A stretch of DNA of 15,313 nucleotides, from positions 1 through 15,313 of the forward strand of contig DAHXLI010000036.1 of NCBI GenBank assembly GCA_027366075.1, read 5' to 3'. Shown here one piece after another: positions 14,896 to 15,313 of the stretch (position 1 is the first letter of the stretch; every line of letters begins with the position of its first letter). Source of the DNA: Candidatus Parvarchaeota archaeon. GTDB taxonomy: Archaea > Nanobdellota > Nanobdellia > Parvarchaeales > Parvarchaeaceae. A program made the translations under genes and the position numbers. The notes beneath the pieces are model-generated. The model searched no databases. It saw only the letters and a list, made by a program, of their open reading frames with translations, and was not told the origin of the DNA.

Positions 14896-15103
14896 AAAGG
14901 CCCCCGGTTACTATACTTAAATATGATAACAATAAAAACGATAATAAAGTAACTGCTTTAGCACCCACACCTGTGTTTCCTCTGGAACTCATTCTTCGTC
15001 CGAAAAAGAGCTTCCTATCTTTTTGATAATGGCTACTGGCCGTGACCAAATCGAGTCCCACATTTCTTTTGGAAGTTTTTCGCTGCAGGGTTTTCTTTTT
15101 CAT
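14879..15103 (-). CDS. Possible small basic membrane protein, 74 aa
   Basis: ORF beginning MKKKTLQRKTSKRN, basic for its first 50 residues, then a hydrophobic segment (AVTLLSFLLLSYLSIVTGG) near its C-terminus, as in tail-anchored proteins. It overlaps the next gene by 17 nt in another frame. TATA-like elements (TATAAAAG and TTAAATAT) lie about 30-45 nt before its ATG and would give a short leader. Against it, a second TATA-like stretch (about 14912-14924) inside this ORF could serve the glycoprotein directly. The hydrophobic tail is also encoded by T-rich DNA that may be promoter rather than coding sequence. Confidence 0.35.
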   Translation of the reverse strand: MKKKTLQRKTSKRNVGLDLVTASSHYQKDRKLFFGRRMSSRGNTGVGAKAVTLLSFLLLSYLSIVTGGLYADGM

Positions 15104-15313
15104 AAAATTATCTTGAGTAATAGAAGTTCCTCATATTTAAGCTTTTATACATTTTACCATAAAAAAGTAGTGAACAAATATATAGTAGGGCCTTCGTAAT
15201 CGTCGATGCGAAAAATTCTCCAGTAGAAACGCAGCTCTGAAAAATTCCGCTGTAAATTTTCTTATGGAAAACCCCTCTCTACAAAAAACTTGGATGAAAA
15301 TTTATTTTTCTTT
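15104..15313. other. Upstream region of the surface cluster; no supported gene
   Basis: AT-rich stretch upstream of the minus-strand cluster. TATA-like elements for that cluster lie at about 15133-15149. A plus-strand ATATATAG (about 15179-15186) is followed at 15206 by a six-codon frame (MRKILQ), too short to call. An ATG at 15264 opens a plus-strand frame that runs off the window. I see no tRNA, terminator hairpin or repeat. Confidence 0.4.

Noticed and set aside
1..15313. CRISPR array or tandem repeats
   Set aside because: No regularly spaced direct repeats were seen on reading; the only clear repeats are the edge inverted repeat and the short dinucleotide tract near 10840.

Overview
The window is archaeal. 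Evidence: an archaeal-type ATP-dependent DNA ligase, ferredoxin-dependent 2-oxoacid oxidoreductase, a pilin-like protein with a class III (prepilin) signal peptide, a HerA-like ATPase, an ISH3-like transposase, an intein, and TATA boxes about 25-30 nt upstream of start codons (leaderless genes). The pilin-type start SALEYMMTYGWAIL, the heavily N-glycosylated surface proteins and the very tight gene packing resemble the small-genome DPANN archaea, most like Micrarchaeota (ARMAN-type). That placement is an inference from protein style, not from a marker gene.

Layout. 1-864: the 3' part of an ISH3/IS4-like transposase; its first 35 bases are an exact inverted copy of bases 100-134, which looks like a chimeric or contig-edge join. 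861-1040 (-): an unlisted 59-aa hypothetical gene with a clear TATA box. 1041-1344: a divergent regulatory region with a 17-bp palindrome and a possible 8-codon leader peptide. 1345-6723 (+): a four-gene operon of thioredoxin, 2-oxoacid:ferredoxin oxidoreductase alpha (korA), beta (korB) and citrate synthase. korB carries a 374-aa intein with a LAGLIDADG endonuclease, placed inside the CPGC Fe-S motif. 6801-6890 (+): a 29-aa peptide with two CxCxCC modules, a candidate micro-metallothionein. 6969-9546 (+): ATP-dependent DNA ligase and agmatinase. 9698-10825 (-): a pilin-like protein with a C-terminal LamG-like domain. 10941-15103 (-): a compact set of a small basic membrane ORF, a secreted glycine-rich glycoprotein, a zinc-finger/winged-helix protein and a HerA/VirB4-like ATPase. 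I do not recognise this set as a known system. 15104-15313: upstream region with no supported gene.

How the parts fit. The trx-korA-korB-gltA operon links oxidative decarboxylation of a 2-oxoacid to acyl-CoA, with reduced ferredoxin, to citrate synthesis. The intein's catalytic Cys1 forms a CPGC pair with the extein cysteine at -3, and a thioredoxin is made from the same operon, so KorB maturation may be redox-gated. The minus-strand half is a cell-surface module: an ATPase and a regulatory or adaptor zinc protein inside the cell, and a secreted coiled-coil glycoprotein and a lectin-like pilin outside. This would suit a surface appendage, adhesion or transfer apparatus, but that role is inference.
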